A stretch of DNA of 64,000 bases from Brevundimonas sp. M20 (lineage in GTDB: Bacteria; Pseudomonadota; Alphaproteobacteria; Caulobacterales; Caulobacteraceae): assembly GCF_006547065.1 (NCBI RefSeq), contig NZ_CP041243.1:1131001-1195000 (forward strand), given 5' to 3'. The position numbers and the translations under genes were made by a program. The notes beneath the pieces are model-generated. The model searched no databases and was not told the origin of the DNA. It worked only from the letters and a program-made list of their open reading frames with translations. Of the stretch, positions 1-11,100 are shown in pieces (position 1 is the first letter of the stretch; every line of letters starts with the position of its first letter).

Positions 1-1388
1 GTCAGGGCGTAGGCCCCGTTGCGGCAGGCTAGGCTCTCGCCGAGCGTGCAGACGGTGTTGACGTTGATGTTGGCGCTCAGGTGCGAGATGAGCTCCTGCG
101 GCCGCTCGCGGTGCGCCTGAATGTTCGAGATTTCGAACCCGCCGGCGAGATTGCCGAAGCCCAGCGGCTGCTCCCACTCGCCCTTCAGCGTCGTGGCCTG
201 CTGGTCCTGATAGAAGTCACCCGCGGCGCCGATCGTGCATGACGATCCGGTCGAACAGCCGGTCATGCCGGGCGCGGAGCTGGAGATGTTGAAGGTGCCC
301 CAGGGGGCGTCGCGGTCGTTGTCGGTGTCCGCGTGGGTGAGGTCGAGGCTCCAGATCGCGTCGCCGCGCGTGCCGTCCAGACCGAGACGGGTCGTCAGGC
401 CGCCGCCGTTCGAGATGATCTGGTTGTCGTAGGCGGTGTTGGTCTGGCGGGCCTCGCTCTCATAGGGGGCGTAGGTCACCTGACCCGTCAGCTGGATCGA
501 GTCGGTGAGATCGTACTCGCCCTTGAGCAGATAGTTCTCGGCCTTGCTACGTTGGCCCCATTCCCCCCACGCGGTGTAGAGGGCGCCGGGGAAGTTGGTC
601 ACCGTGGCGTTGGTCTGGTTGTAGCCGGCCAGCAGTCGCAGGCGCTCATTGATCGGCAGATCGGCGTTGAAGCCGAAGCGCTCCTTCTCGAACTTCGGTT
701 CAGCCGGGCGGGCGCCCGAGCCGTAGCTGTCGCGGGCCAGCTCGGACATCCGGTACTCGGCCATGCCGTCGCTGGTCATGCCGTAATAGGTCTGGAAGCC
801 GAAGGAATGCGCGGGCGCGCGGGTGTTGATCTCGACGACGCCGCCCTGGAAGTCTCCGTAGCGGGCCGAGATGTTGGAGTCGCGAACCGTCAGGTCGCCG
901 ATCAGACTGGTGTCCACCCAGTGCGTCTGGGCCGAGGCCGCGGCGACACCCGTACCGGTGAAGTCGCCCGGAAGCGCGTCCTCGTCGTAGCTGTAGTTGT
1001 TCACCCCCACGCCATCGAGGATGAACAGGTTGTCGTTCACCGATCCTCCCGAGATGGAGAGGGTCTCGGGGCGCAGGTCCTGAAGCGCCTCCCGGGTCGC
1101 ATTGCCCGCCGAGTTGCTGAACTGGGCCGTCGGCAGGATGCGCAGGATGCTGTTCACATCGCCGGACCCGGGCGCACGGCTCCGGATCGTTTCGAAATTC
1201 AGGGTGGTGGAGCCGGACTCGCCGCCCGAGCCATAAACCGGCGCGGCCGGCGGCGTGGTCGTGGTGTCATCCACGACCACCGTCGGAACAGCCTGGGTCG
1301 ACGGCGCCGCGGTCTGCGCCGCGGCGATGCCTGCGTGAGTGAAAAGGGCCGCCGCCGCTGCGGAGGAAAGGAGATGACGCGTGATCAT
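1..1388 (-). CDS. TonB-dependent outer-membrane receptor, C-terminus beyond left edge
   Basis: This is the N-terminal 462 codons of a TonB-dependent receptor, an outer-membrane active importer powered by TonB/ExbBD. The ATG at 1388 opens a signal peptide of about 23 residues ending in AAA-Q. A TonB-box-like stretch (VPTVVVDD) lies near residue 33, followed by a plug domain with the typical NLFILDGVG strand near residues 115-125 and then alternating barrel strands. Family members are usually 700-1000 residues, so roughly half is missing beyond position 1. A Fur-like box lies 52-66 nt upstream of the start, which suggests iron control and a siderophore or other iron substrate; the substrate itself cannot be read from this part. 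Family assignment is firm, specificity is unknown. Confidence 0.9.
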   Translation of the reverse strand, partial: MITRHLLSSAAAAALFTHAGIAAAQTAAPSTQAVPTVVVDDTTTTPPAAPVYGSGGESGSTTLNFETIRSRAPGSGDVNSILRILPTAQFSNSAGNATREALQDLRPETLSISGGSVNDNLFILDGVGVNNYSYDEDALPGDFTGTGVAAASAQTHWVDTSLIGDLTVRDSNISARYGDFQGGVVEINTRAPAHSFGFQTYYGMTSDGMAEYRMSELARDSYGSGARPAEPKFEKERFGFNADLPINERLRLLAGYNQTNATVTNFPGALYTAWGEWGQRSKAENYLLKGEYDLTDSIQLTGQVTYAPYESEARQTNTAYDNQIISNGGGLTTRLGLDGTRGDAIWSLDLTHADTDNDRDAPWGTFNISSSAPGMTGCSTGSSCTIGAAGDFYQDQQATTLKGEWEQPLGFGNLAGGFEISNIQAHRERPQELISHLSANINVNTVCTLGESLACRNGAYAL

Positions 1389-1439
1389 GGATGCACCCCG
1401 AACTTTGAGGCCGCCGGGTTATCCGTGCTTATGTGAATT

Positions 1440-1454
1440 TGCAAATCATTATCA
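1440..1454 (-). promoter_or_regulatory. Fur-like box upstream of the TonB-dependent receptor
   Basis: On the minus strand the site reads TGATAATGATTTGCA. It matches the 7-1-7 Fur consensus TGATAATnATTATCA at 12 of 14 specified positions, with the left half perfect. It sits 52-66 nt upstream of the receptor ATG in a locally AT-rich patch, where a promoter is expected. Repression of the receptor by Fur-iron is inferred. Confidence 0.6.
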
Positions 1455-1788
1455 TAAAATCGACCCGGAGCGGCGCGGGCCGTGGTCCGGTATCAATCCC
1501 GGCGTGTGAGGGGGGCTGTTTCGCGCGTTGACGGCCCGAGCGGTCGGGCAAACCGGTGAGAACCGAAGACCGCTGCGATGTGTCGGCTGTGGAACTGACG
1601 GCGGGAGCGCCGGTGCGGGGGGGGGGCTGCTCCGAACCGGTCCTTCGGTCAGGGCCTGCAGATTCTTTTGAGGCAAGCGGCGGGCGGCGGCGTCTTACCC
1701 GGTGAGACCTTACAGGCCCTCTGTGCGTTACCTCGCGCCCAGCCCCGGCTACTTCTGCCCGGGGGCGGTCCAAAGAGATGTTGATGTG
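1455..1788. other. Intergenic region between divergent receptor and glycosyltransferase-like gene
   Basis: I see no gene, tRNA or convincing hairpin here. A TTGACG at 1528-1533 has no acceptable -10 at 17 bp. An upstream GTG at 1702 in frame with the next gene is not preferred, because the ATG at 1789 has a purine-rich ribosome-binding site. Confidence 0.4.
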
Positions 1789-2748
1789 ATGAAGACCTCG
1801 ACGCCCAAATCGGCCTATCTCCGATGGCTCTCCGGAGCAATGAGCCGTCCCGCCGGCGCAGCCCGGGTGCTGGATGCGCCCGATGACCTCGTTCTGGGCT
1901 ACGCCACCGGCTACGACGCGGCGATGATCGCGCCCTTCGTGCGGTCGCTGCGGGCGGTTTTCGACGGCGCCGTCGCCCTGGTGGTGGATCGCCGCGCCGA
2001 TGTTCTTGAACTGCTGGCCGAGCATGGCGTGGACGCGGTTCATCCCGAGGCTGTTGAGGGTTGGGAGCCGCATCCGGTGATGTCGCGCTTCGCCGCCTAT
2101 GCGGCCCTGATCGAACGCTATCCGAACGCCGTCGATGTGCTGCTGACCGATGTGCGCGACGTGGTCTTCCAGTCCGAGCCGTTCGGGCCGCCGCCGCGTC
2201 GGCTGGAGGTCTTCGTCGAGAACGAAGGCGGCGTTCTGCGCGATCACGCCTTCAACATGAAGCATATGACGGCCCTGGTCGGCGAGGAGATGACCGCCAC
2301 CCTGGCCGACAAGCCCTGCATCTGCGTCGGGACGGTGATGGGCCCGCGCGATGACGTGGCCCGCTTCTGTCGGATGATCCTGATGCTGGCCGCCATACCA
2401 AGGTCGCAGATCGGCGGGGCCTTCGGCGCCGATCAGGCGGCCTGCAATCTGGCTGTGCATATGGATCTGGTGCGAGCCGAGGTGAAGCCCAATTTCGGCC
2501 GGGTCGCCACCCTTGGAATGACGCCCGGCGCCGGATTGAGCGTCGTGGACGGCAAGGTGTTCAACCCCGATGGAAGCATCAGCCCCATCGTCCACCAGCA
2601 TGACCGTCACCCCCATCTGGCCGGGCCCCTGCACGCGTTGTGGGGTGGGGACATGCGTTACTGCGAGCGCAATCAGCCGAAGACGGCCGCCGACCGCGGG
2701 CGGAAGTGGAGGCAGTCGCTGATGCGTCGCCTGCCGGAACTGCGTTGA
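1789..2748 (+). CDS. Putative GT-A-like glycosyltransferase / sugar-nucleotide transferase
   Basis: This is a cytosolic protein of 319 residues without signal peptide or membrane segment. Residues 115-127 read as a hydrophobic strand followed by DVRD (121-124) and VVFQ, which resembles the metal-binding DxD strand of GT-A glycosyltransferases. An FGADQAACN motif near residue 225 resembles their acceptor-side helix. The ATG at 1789 is preferred over the in-frame GTG at 1702 because AAGAG precedes it. The next gene, 60 nt downstream on the same strand, is a GT-B glycosyltransferase, so the pair may act on one surface glycan or lipid. I do not recognise an exact family; the activity is inferred from motif layout only. 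Confidence 0.55.
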   Translation: MKTSTPKSAYLRWLSGAMSRPAGAARVLDAPDDLVLGYATGYDAAMIAPFVRSLRAVFDGAVALVVDRRADVLELLAEHGVDAVHPEAVEGWEPHPVMSRFAAYAALIERYPNAVDVLLTDVRDVVFQSEPFGPPPRRLEVFVENEGGVLRDHAFNMKHMTALVGEEMTATLADKPCICVGTVMGPRDDVARFCRMILMLAAIPRSQIGGAFGADQAACNLAVHMDLVRAEVKPNFGRVATLGMTPGAGLSVVDGKVFNPDGSISPIVHQHDRHPHLAGPLHALWGGDMRYCERNQPKTAADRGRKWRQSLMRRLPELR

Positions 2749-2808
2749 TCCCCTGGAACCGCCGCCGTCCGTCCGGCGTGACCTGTCCGCTAAAGAGGGC
2801 GGTCTGAT

Positions 2809-3903
2809 ATGCGTGTCGCCGTGGTCATGCCGCGCGGGAGCCTGATGGAGCGGGGGCGCGCCAACTCCATGGAGACTGTCGCCGCCGTCCTGAACGCCCG
2901 TAGCCGCTATGGCGCCGATGTTCGGATTGTCTGCGATGCAGGTGCGGTCGATCCTGTCTTGCCGGATCTCATCACTGTTCCGGGCGGCCTGGGCAAGGCG
3001 GCGCGGACAAAGGCGGTCGCCGGCCTGCTGCGCGACCTCGCCCCCGATATCGTCGAGTACCATCAGCAACTGGGGCCCGCTGCGAAATTGGCGCGAGGGC
3101 TGCCGGGCCCCGTCCACGTTCTGTATCGCCACACCCGGATCAAACCGCCGGGTAATCTGTTCGAGCGTTTCCGCTATCGCCGTCGTCTTCGGGCCTTTGA
3201 TCACCTGCTGTTCGTCAGTGACGCCGCCTGCGCCGAATTCCGGGCCGATTATCCGGGCTTCGGCGGTTCGCTTTCGGCGGTCTGCAACCCCATCGACGTT
3301 GGTGTCTGGGGCGGGAGCGCCGAGCAGAAGGAGCCCCTTATCCTGTTCGTGGGTCGCGCCATGCCGGAGAAGGGAATGGACGCCTTTTGCACGGCGTTGG
3401 CGGCGGTGCTTGACCGTCATCGGGACTGGCGCGGCGCACTGATGCTGGGCGACTGGGAAAAGCACTCTGGCTGGGCGGCGCCGCATGTCGAGGCGCTGGC
3501 CCGCTTCGGCGACCGGGTCGAGGTGCATCGTTCCGCGCCTGTGGCGGACGTGGTGGCGATGACCCGCCGCGCCGCCATCGCCGTGACGCCTTCCCGGGTA
3601 GCAGAGGCGCTGGGCCTGACCGCGCTTGAGGCCCATGCGGCTGGAGCGGCCCTGGTGTCATCGGGCCGGGGTGGCTTGCGCGAAGCCAGCGGTCCGCACG
3701 CCCTCTATGTCGATCCGCCGGAAGCGCCGGGCCTGACCGAGGCGATCCTGAGGCTGGTCGAGGATCCCCATCTGCGCCGCGTCATGGCCCGTGCCGGACA
3801 GGTCCGGGTGATGGCCTCTCACACGCCCGAGGCTCGGGTCGTGCAACTGGATGATCTTCGCCAAAAACTGGTCGATGCGCGGACGAGATCGCTGACCCGG
3901 TGA
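2809..3903 (+). CDS. Glycosyltransferase family 4 (GT-B fold)
   Basis: A 364-residue protein with two Rossmann-like halves. The C-terminal half carries the GT4 hallmarks: an ILFVGRAMPEKGMD strand near residues 178-192, and the nucleotide-sugar motif PSRVAEALGLTALEAHAAG near 261-280, with the two conserved glutamates about eight residues apart. It probably moves a sugar from a nucleotide-sugar donor to a cell-surface glycan or lipid; donor and acceptor are unknown. AAAGAGGG lies just before the ATG. The gene follows a GT-A-like gene by 60 nt, so they are probably co-transcribed. The family call is firm, the pathway is not visible. Confidence 0.85.
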   Translation: MRVAVVMPRGSLMERGRANSMETVAAVLNARSRYGADVRIVCDAGAVDPVLPDLITVPGGLGKAARTKAVAGLLRDLAPDIVEYHQQLGPAAKLARGLPGPVHVLYRHTRIKPPGNLFERFRYRRRLRAFDHLLFVSDAACAEFRADYPGFGGSLSAVCNPIDVGVWGGSAEQKEPLILFVGRAMPEKGMDAFCTALAAVLDRHRDWRGALMLGDWEKHSGWAAPHVEALARFGDRVEVHRSAPVADVVAMTRRAAIAVTPSRVAEALGLTALEAHAAGAALVSSGRGGLREASGPHALYVDPPEAPGLTEAILRLVEDPHLRRVMARAGQVRVMASHTPEARVVQLDDLRQKLVDARTRSLTR

Positions 3904-4027
3904 CAGCCGGCGTCATGAGCTGGTTTGACCCGCTCCCGTCGCAGACCAACCGCCCGTGTCGGCTTTGACGCCGTCACCCGGGTGCAGGACAACTTCGCCC
4001 GGCGCTGACGCAGGCGCTGGGGGCGGT

Positions 4028-5999
4028 TTAAGCGGCCCCGGCCCTGTTCGTGACGAGGTCGTCGACGACGGAGGGGTCGGCGAGGGTTGAGGTGTCGCCC
4101 AGGGCGGTGATTTCGTTCTCGGCGATCTTGCGCAGGATGCGGCGCATGATCTTGCCGGATCGGGTCTTGGGCAGGCCGGGGGCCCACTGGATGACGTCGG
4201 GGGCGGCGATGGGGCCGATCTCGTGGCGGACCTGGGCGATCAGGGCGGCCTTCAGATCGTCGGTCGGCTCGACGCCCTTGTTCAGGGTCACATAGGCGTA
4301 GATGCCCTGACCCTTGATGTCGTGGGGGAAGCCGACGACGGCGGCCTCGGCCACGTCGTCGTGCAGGACCAGCGCGCTCTCGACCTCGGCGGTGCCCATC
4401 CGGTGGCCCGAGACATTGATCACGTCATCGACCCGGCCGGTGATCCAGTAATAGCCATCCGCGTCGCGGCGGCAGCCGTCGCCGGTGAAATACTTGCCCG
4501 GATAGGTGCTGAAATAGGTGTCGAAGAAGCGCTGGTGGTCGCCATGGACGGTGCGCATCTGGCCCGGCCAGCTGTCGGTGATGACCAGATTGCCCTCGGC
4601 CGCGCCCTCCAGCACCCGCCCTTCGGCGTCCACCAGTTGCAGCTCGACGCCGGGCAGGGGTCTGGTCGCCGAGCCGGGCTTCAGGTCGGTCGCGCCGGGC
4701 AGGGGAGAGACCAGTATCCCCCCGGTCTCGGTCTGCCACCAGGTGTCCACGATCGGGCAGCGGCCCTCGCCGACCACCTCATGATACCAGCGCCAGGCCT
4801 CGGGATTGATCGGCTCGCCGACCGAGCCCAGCAGGCGCAGGGAGCTTCGGCGGGTCGCCTTCACCGGCCCGTCGCCCTCGCGCATCAGGGCCCTGAGCGC
4901 GGTGGGGGCGGTGTAGAAGATCTCCACCCGGTGCTTGTCCACCACCTGCCAGAAGCGGCTGTGGTCCGGATAGTGGGGCACGCCCTCGAACATCAGGGTC
5001 GTCGCGCCGTTGGCCAGCGGGCCATAGACGCAATAGCTGTGGCCGGTCACCCAGCCGACGTCGGCGGTGCACCAGAAGACCTCGCCGGGGCGATAGTCGA
5101 ACACCAGCTCGTGGGTCCATGACGCCCAGAACAGGTATCCGCCGGTGGTGTGCAGCACGCCCTTGGGCTTGCCGGTCGAGCCGGAGGTATAGAGGATGAA
5201 CAGCGGGTCCTCGGCGTTCATCGGCTCGCAGGGGCAGTCGGCGCTGACCGTCGCCTTCGCCTCATCATAGAGAATGTCGCGGCCCTCGAGGATCGGCACG
5301 TCGGCGCCGGTGTGCCGGATCACCAGCACCTTCTCGACCTTGGCCTCGGGCGCCACCTTCTCCAGCGCCGCGTCGACATTGGCTTTCAGCGGGATGCGCT
5401 TGCCGCCGCGCACGCCCTCGTCGGTGGTGATGACGACCCTGGAGCCGCAGTCCTCGATCCGGCCCGCCAGACTGTCGGGCGAGAAGCCGCCGAACACCAC
5501 CGAATGCACCGCCCCGATGCGGGCGCAGGCCAGCATCGCGACAGCCGCGGCGGGGATCATCGGCAGATACAGGGTCACCCGGTCGCCCTTCACCACGCCC
5601 ATGTCCTTCAGGACATTGGCCATGCGGCAGACCTCGGCGTGCAGTTCGCGATAGGTCAGGCGCCCGTCGTCGGTGGGGTCATCGCCTTCCCGGATGATCG
5701 CCGTCTCATCGCCGCGCTCGGCCAGATGCCGGTCCAGGCAGTTCCAGGCGACGTTCAGCACCCCGTCGGCGAACCAGCGAATGCGGAAGTCCGCCTGGTC
5801 AAACGACACGTCCTTGATCTGCGTCGGCGCCCTCATCCAGTCCAACCGACGCGCCTGCTCCGCCCAGAAACCCTCCGGCGTCTCACGCGCCGAGATACGG
5901 GCGGTGGCGTGGGTGGCGCTGTTCATATGGGCGCGCGCGGCCCAGGCCGGGTCGACGGGGTAGGTTTCGGGATCACTCACGACGGACGCTTTCGGAAGA

Positions 6000-6010
<11 letters not shown>
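4028..6010 (-). CDS. acs: Acetyl-CoA synthetase (AMP-forming)
   Basis: Acs converts acetate, ATP and CoA to acetyl-CoA via acetyl-AMP and is the high-affinity route for acetate use. The 660-residue length fits the family. Clear motifs are the P-loop [11 protein letters not shown], the adenylate motif WWQTETGG, and the C-terminal [11 protein letters not shown], whose lysine (about K620) is the residue acetylated to switch the enzyme off in known Acs proteins. The ATG at 6010 is used; a TTG at 6019 is also in frame. The start lies inside the 3' end of the porin gene (11-base overlap), so the two are translationally coupled in one operon. Nearby CrbS/CrbR-like genes are known controllers of acs in gamma- and other proteobacteria. 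Confidence 0.96.
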
Positions 6011-7385
<1,375 letters not shown>

Positions 7386-7463
7386 GGCGTCCTCCCGGGC
7401 TCATCTGCTGCGAGCCTCCTGAACGCCACCATCCGGCGGCCCCTTGTCGGGAACCATTAGCCA

Positions 7464-7487
7464 TTGGTCTACTTTCGACCAAAGTCG
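7464..7487. promoter_or_regulatory. Putative CrbR operator in the porin-acs / crbR divergent promoter region
   Basis: Positions 7472-7487 read CTTTCGACCAAAGTCG, whose reverse complement occurs exactly at 13432-13447 upstream of the MFS gene. The core CTTTnGnCnAAAG is a dyad. In addition TTGGTC (7464-7469) and GACCAA (7477-7482) form a perfect 6-7-6 inverted repeat. The site lies about 85-100 nt upstream of the porin ATG. Binding by the adjacent LuxR-type regulator is inferred. Confidence 0.6.
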
Positions 7488-7553
7488 AGGGGTGGCAGAG
7501 TAGCGCATGGACACGTGGCGTCAGACTGCGGCCGGGACCTGGGAGGATACGAT

Positions 7554-8171
7554 TTGGACCGCATCGTAATCGCCGATGACCATCCTCTTTTCCGGGGCGC
7601 CCTGGGATCCGCGCTGGCGCGCGCGGCGCCCGATGCCGCGCTTCACGAGACGGCCAGTCTGGCCGGAGCGAGGGAGGCCCTGGGCGCAGGACCGGTCGAC
7701 CTGTTGCTGCTGGATCTGAAGCTGTCCGACAGCGAAGGGTTCGCCGGGCTGGCGGAGCTCCGCAGAGACTTTCCCGCCGTGCCGGTGACGGTTGTTTCGG
7801 CCAGTGAGGATGGCGCGACCATTCGCCGGGCCCTTGCGTTCGGGGCGGCCGGCTTCATTCCCAAATCCGCGACCCTGCCCGAGATGGTCGAGGCGTTGAC
7901 AGCCATACTCGCCGGCGACGGCTGGTGTCCTCCGCTTGATGACGAGGATGAAGGCGAGCCGATGGAGGCGCGTATCGCCACCCTGACGCCGTCGCAGCTG
8001 AAGATCCTCATCGGCCTGCAACAGGGGCGGCTGAACAAGCAGATCGCCTTCGATCTCGGCGTGACCGAAGCGACCATCAAGGCGCACCTGACCAGCGTGT
8101 TCCGCAAGCTTGGCGTCCACAACCGGACCCAGGCGGTGATCGCGGCCCAGGCCCTTTCTCTGGACGTCTGA
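7554..8171 (+). CDS. crbR: LuxR/NarL-family response regulator, CrbR-like
   Basis: A two-domain response regulator of 205 residues. The receiver domain (about 3-118) has the acidic pair D8/D9, phospho-acceptor D54 (LLLLDLKLSD) and the switch lysine in GFIPKS. The C-terminal LuxR-type helix-turn-helix (about 143-200) reads LTPSQLKILIGLQQGRLNKQIA and ends in the usual KLGVHNRTQAV. I chose the TTG at 7554 because GGGAGG lies 8 nt before it and residue 2 onwards matches the normal receiver start; an ATG at 7464 would add 30 unrelated residues across the putative operator. It converges on the CrbS-like kinase gene with a 3-bp gap and diverges from the porin-acs operon, its likely target. The name rests on architecture and neighbourhood. 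Confidence 0.8.
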   Translation: MDRIVIADDHPLFRGALGSALARAAPDAALHETASLAGAREALGAGPVDLLLLDLKLSDSEGFAGLAELRRDFPAVPVTVVSASEDGATIRRALAFGAAGFIPKSATLPEMVEALTAILAGDGWCPPLDDEDEGEPMEARIATLTPSQLKILIGLQQGRLNKQIAFDLGVTEATIKAHLTSVFRKLGVHNRTQAVIAAQALSLDV

Positions 8172-8174
8172 ACG

Positions 8175-11100
8175 CTAGCGCCGACGGCTGGACAGGAAGG
8201 CTTTCAGGGCGGCGGGCTTGACCGGCTTCGATAGAAGGACGGCCCCAGCCGCCGTAACACGGGCTGTAAGGCCCTCCTCGGCGTCGGCGGTGATCAGGGC
8301 GATCTGGGCGAGACCTAGCTCGCGCAACGCCTGAATGACCGACAGGCCGTCGGGACCTTGTCCGAGATGCAGATCGACGAGAGCGGCGTCGAAATCAGAC
8401 GTTCGGGCCACATCAAGCGCAGCCGCGGCGTCGGAGACCGCGACCGGCGTGGCCCCCCATCGTCCCAGCAGGGCGACCAGGCCCTCCAGAATGGCGGGTT
8501 CGTTATCGACACAGAGGACCTTCAGGCCCGCCAGCGGGGCAGCGGTCAGGGTCGGTGCGCGCGCTGTGTCGGGCCGGCTGATGATCGGCGCCGCCACCGG
8601 CGCCGAGACCGTGAAGGTCGATCCGCGCCCCACTTCCGACCGTAGCGTCAGCGGATGATCCAGCAGGCTGGCGACCCGGCGGACGATGGCAAGGCCGAGG
8701 CCGACCCCGGCTTCATCCCCGCCTCGTCCCGGCAGTCGTGTGAACTCGGCGAAGACGGCTTCCTGCTGATCGGGCGCAATGCCGCGTCCGGTATCATGAA
8801 CCTCCAGCTTCAGGTGGCTCGCGCCAACCCGGCGCGCGCCGATCAGGACGCCGCCGTTATCGGTGTAGCGGATCGCATTGCCGACCAGGTTCTGTAGCAA
8901 CGACCGCAGCAGGTCGCGGTCGGACGCCACCCACAATCGGGACGGAACGATCCGGAGCTTGAGCCCCTTGGCGGCGGCCAGAGGCGTGAACTCCCGTCGC
9001 AGGTCCGCGAACAGCGCGTCAATCGACAGGGCGCCGACCGCCGGGCGGACGCCGCCCGTTTCCAGCCGCGAGAGATTCAGCAGGGCTTTGAGCAGTCCAT
9101 GCGCGCTCTCGATGGAGCGGTCGGCGTTCTCGGCGAGGTCGCGCGCTGCGCCGTCGCCACCTTCGTCCTTCAGAGCCGCGATGAACAGCCGGGCGGCATG
9201 CAGGGGCTGAAGCAGGTCATGGCTCGCCGCCGCGAGGAACCGAGTTTTGGAGGCGACAGCGTCTTCCGCCGTTTGCCTCGCCTCATTCAGACGTTCGGTG
9301 CGGTCCGCGACCCGGGCCTCCAGCTGTTCGTTGGCTTCCTCCAGCGCCTGTGCCGCCCGGCGCAGTTCGGTGATGTCGGTGTAGGAGGTGACGTAGCCGC
9401 CGCCGGGCATGGCCGCGCCGGTTGACTTCAGGATCCGGCCGTTCGGCTGGACCCTTTCATGGTCATGAGGCGCGCGGCGGCGAAGGGCGTCCAGACGCCG
9501 TTCGATCCAGCTTTCCATATCCGCCACGCTGACCTCGCCACGCTCGGCGTTCAGGCGATAGACGGCGGCGACTGGCTGCCCGACGTGAACAAAGCCCGAT
9601 GGCAGATCGAACAGCTCGATATAGCGGGCGTTCCAGGCGATCAGGCGCAGGTCCTCATCCACCACGCTGACGCCTTGGTCGATGTTGTCGAGGGTGGCTT
9701 GCAGGAGTTCGCGGTTGAACTGGACGGCCTGCGAGGCCTCGTCGAGCATCCGCACCACGTCTTCGGGCGCGCGGCCTCCTCCGGCGAGGGCCGCGGAGAT
9801 GACCCGGCGGGCGGATGAGGCGCCGACCGCGCCGGCCAGCATCCGCTCGGCGGCGCGGGCGAGGCCGGCGTCGGCGGGATCGGCGTCCTTGAGAGACTGA
9901 CCGGCCTCGCGGGCGAAGGCGGCGAACGATCGTTCGGCTCCGGCGTCGCCGACGAAGCGGGCGACGAGGGTTTTGAGATCGCCCACGGAGGCGCCCGACG
10001 GGACTGTGCTGCGCTCGTGCCAGTCTGGGCTGACCCGATCCACGAAGGCCCGGGCCTGAACCCGGTCGATCAGGCGGGGGCGGGCGGCCCGGGACACCAG
10101 AATGTAGCAGGCGAGGTTCGCCCCGAGGCTGAGGAAGACACCCAACGGCAAGGGATCGGCGAGCTGCAGCAGGTTCAGTTCCGCCGCGCCCAGCGCCGCC
10201 GCGATCTGGGGCATGGCCAGCAGGGCCAGCCAGATCGACGAGCCCACCGCTATCCCGGCGATGGCGCCTTTGGCGTGACCGCCTCGCCAGAGCACGGCCC
10301 CGAACAGGGCCGGGGCTAATTGTGCGAGGGCGGCGAAAGAGGTCAGGCCGATAGAGGCCAGGCCGCTGGATCGGTCGGTCGCCTGGAAATAGAGCCAGGC
10401 GAGGAACAGGATCACGCAGATAACGATGCGGCGAACCTGCAGGATGGCGCCGGCCATGTCCGAGGCGTCCTCGCGGGCGCGCCAGCGGTCGCGTGCCAGC
10501 AAGGGCAGGATCAGGCTGTTGGACGCCATGGCGGACAGGGCGACGCTCTCGACGATGACCATTGCGGTCGCCGCAGAGAAGCCTCCAACGAACACCACCG
10601 CCGTCAGGATCTGCGCGTCCTGCTGGAAGGGCAGGGCCAGCACGAACAGGTCCGGGTCGCCGATGTCGGCGAACAGGCCGCCGGCGGCGAGCAGGGGGAC
10701 CACCGCGACCGAGGTGATGAGCAGATAGATCGGAAAGACCCACCGGGCACGCCGGATATGGCTGGCGTCCGCGGCCTCCACGAAGCCGACGTGGAACTGG
10801 CGCGGCAGGCAGAAGATGGCGAGGGTCGCCAGCAGGGTGATGGCGATGAAGCGGCTGTCGATCACCGGCGCGGAGGCCAGTTGGCCCATGGCGGAGAGCG
10901 CGGCCTTCGGCTCGGGCGAACCCAGGAGGAGCATGACGGCGAAGATCGCCACGGCGACGAGCGCGGCCAGTTTGACGATCGATTCCAGCGCGATGGCCTG
11001 GATCAGGCCGCGATTATGCTCTGTCAGGTCAGGACGTCTGGCCCCGAACAGGATGGTGAAGCCTGCCAGAACCACGGCGATCACGCTGACGGTCAGTTGT

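Noticed and set aside
1528..1556. TTGACG at 1528 as a promoter for the glycosyltransferase pair
   Set aside because: At 17 bp spacing the -10 position reads AACCGG, which is not a plausible -10.
1429..3636. 735-codon minus-strand frame over the two glycosyltransferase-like genes
   Set aside because: It is the antisense shadow of two plus-strand genes with good ribosome-binding sites and recognisable motifs.
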